Below, one piece after another: positions 5,018 through 5,245 of a stretch of 5,245 bases of DNA (position 1 is its first letter; each line of letters begins with the position of its first letter). The position numbers and the translations under genes were made by a program. The notes under the pieces were generated by a model, which saw only the letters and a program-made list of their open reading frames with translations, was not told where the DNA came from and ran no database searches. The DNA is from Nocardioides sp. (lineage in GTDB: Bacteria > Actinomycetota > Actinomycetes > Propionibacteriales > Nocardioidaceae): contig JAOPXF010000335.1 of NCBI GenBank assembly GCA_025965295.1, positions 1-5,245 on the forward strand, read 5' to 3'.

Positions 5018-5245
5018 ATGTCGGCCTGCGGTGCCACGCCCCGACGCGCCGAGACCGGCGCGGCGGCGGTCGAGGGCGCGCTGGTGACCGCGTTCGTGCT
5101 GGTCCCGCTGCTCGCCGGCGTGCTGCTCTGGGGCTCCTACTTCTGGAAGGAGCAGCAGGTCTCGCTCTACCCGCCGCGCCTGAGCCAGTCGCTGGCCGTG
5201 GGCACCTGCACGACCCAGGAGATCTCGGCGCGGGTCACGTCCTCG
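5018..5245 (+). CDS. TadE-like pseudopilin / membrane protein, 3' truncated by window edge
   Basis: The frame from ATG 5018 is open to the window end (76 residues), so the 3' end is missing. Near the N-terminus it reads RAETGAAAVEGALV, the form seen in TadE/TadG-type proteins (usually 'RG-A-VEFAL'). This is followed by a hydrophobic segment (about residues 20-41, ALVTAFVLVPLLAGVLLWGS) and then a polar, presumably outer region. G14 with Glu19 at +5 fits the prepilin-like cleavage rule G^xxxxE, as in TadE pseudopilins processed by TadV-type peptidases. Such proteins are minor components of Flp/Tad pili. A G run (5008-5013) precedes the ATG at usable spacing; an in-frame GTG at 5006 is an alternative start. 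It follows a likely terminator and so probably begins a separate transcription unit. Subtype (TadE, TadF or TadG-like) cannot be decided from the fragment. Confidence 0.75.
   Translation, partial: MSACGATPRRAETGAAAVEGALVTAFVLVPLLAGVLLWGSYFWKEQQVSLYPPRLSQSLAVGTCTTQEISARVTSS

Noticed and set aside
1..5245. Mobile elements, CRISPR arrays, tRNA or rRNA genes, prophage or defence genes
   Set aside because: I looked for repeats with regular spacing, transposase or integrase motifs and RNA gene folds on both strands and saw none. Gene order and codon use are uniform, with no sign of recent insertion.

Overview
The window is a high-GC, densely packed, all-plus-strand housekeeping locus of an actinobacterium. 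The gene order rpsP (3' part) - KH-domain gene (khpA) - rimM - trmD - rplS - lepB - rnhB - DUF2469 gene is the conserved actinobacterial arrangement (Mycobacterium tuberculosis carries the same series around rplS/lepB/rnhB/Rv2901c). GTG starts, strong third-position G/C and protein details such as the long Lys/Glu/Ala tail on S16 fit Actinobacteria. A Nocardioides-like (Propionibacteriales) source is my best guess from general protein resemblance only; no marker in the window proves it.

Layout. Bases 1-421 are the end of rpsP (30S protein S16) with a long low-complexity tail. Two bases later khpA (424-666) encodes a small KH RNA-binding protein. An 80-nt gap holds a strong hairpin (691-724) and then the ribosome binding site of rimM (747-1334). 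rimM overlaps trmD (1331-2515) by four bases. The trmD product is unusual: after a complete-looking TrmD catalytic region it continues without a stop into a GNAT acetyltransferase domain. A 203-nt gene-free stretch follows (2516-2718). It can fold extensively and may hold a promoter and/or leader for rplS (2719-3075, 50S protein L19). lepB (3110-3889, type I signal peptidase) begins at a GTG with no good Shine-Dalgarno sequence but a -10-like hexamer at leaderless spacing. rnhB (3882-4580, ribonuclease HII) and the DUF2469 gene (4577-4885) overlap their upstream neighbours and are probably translationally coupled. A short terminator-like hairpin (4909-4926) ends this block. After about 130 nt, a separate unit starts with a TadE-like pseudopilin gene (5018 to the window end, cut off at 3').

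Functionally, the first part is ribosome construction and tRNA modification: S16 and L19 are ribosomal proteins, RimM matures the 30S subunit, KhpA is an RNA-binding factor, and TrmD makes m1G37 in tRNA. The middle part is protein export (LepB) and genome upkeep (RNase HII). The last gene belongs to a Flp/Tad-type pilus or related secretion locus that probably continues beyond the window. I see no mobile element, CRISPR array, tRNA or rRNA. The window is mostly ordinary; the points that deserve attention are the TrmD-GNAT fusion, the structured region before rplS and the khpA-rimM hairpin.
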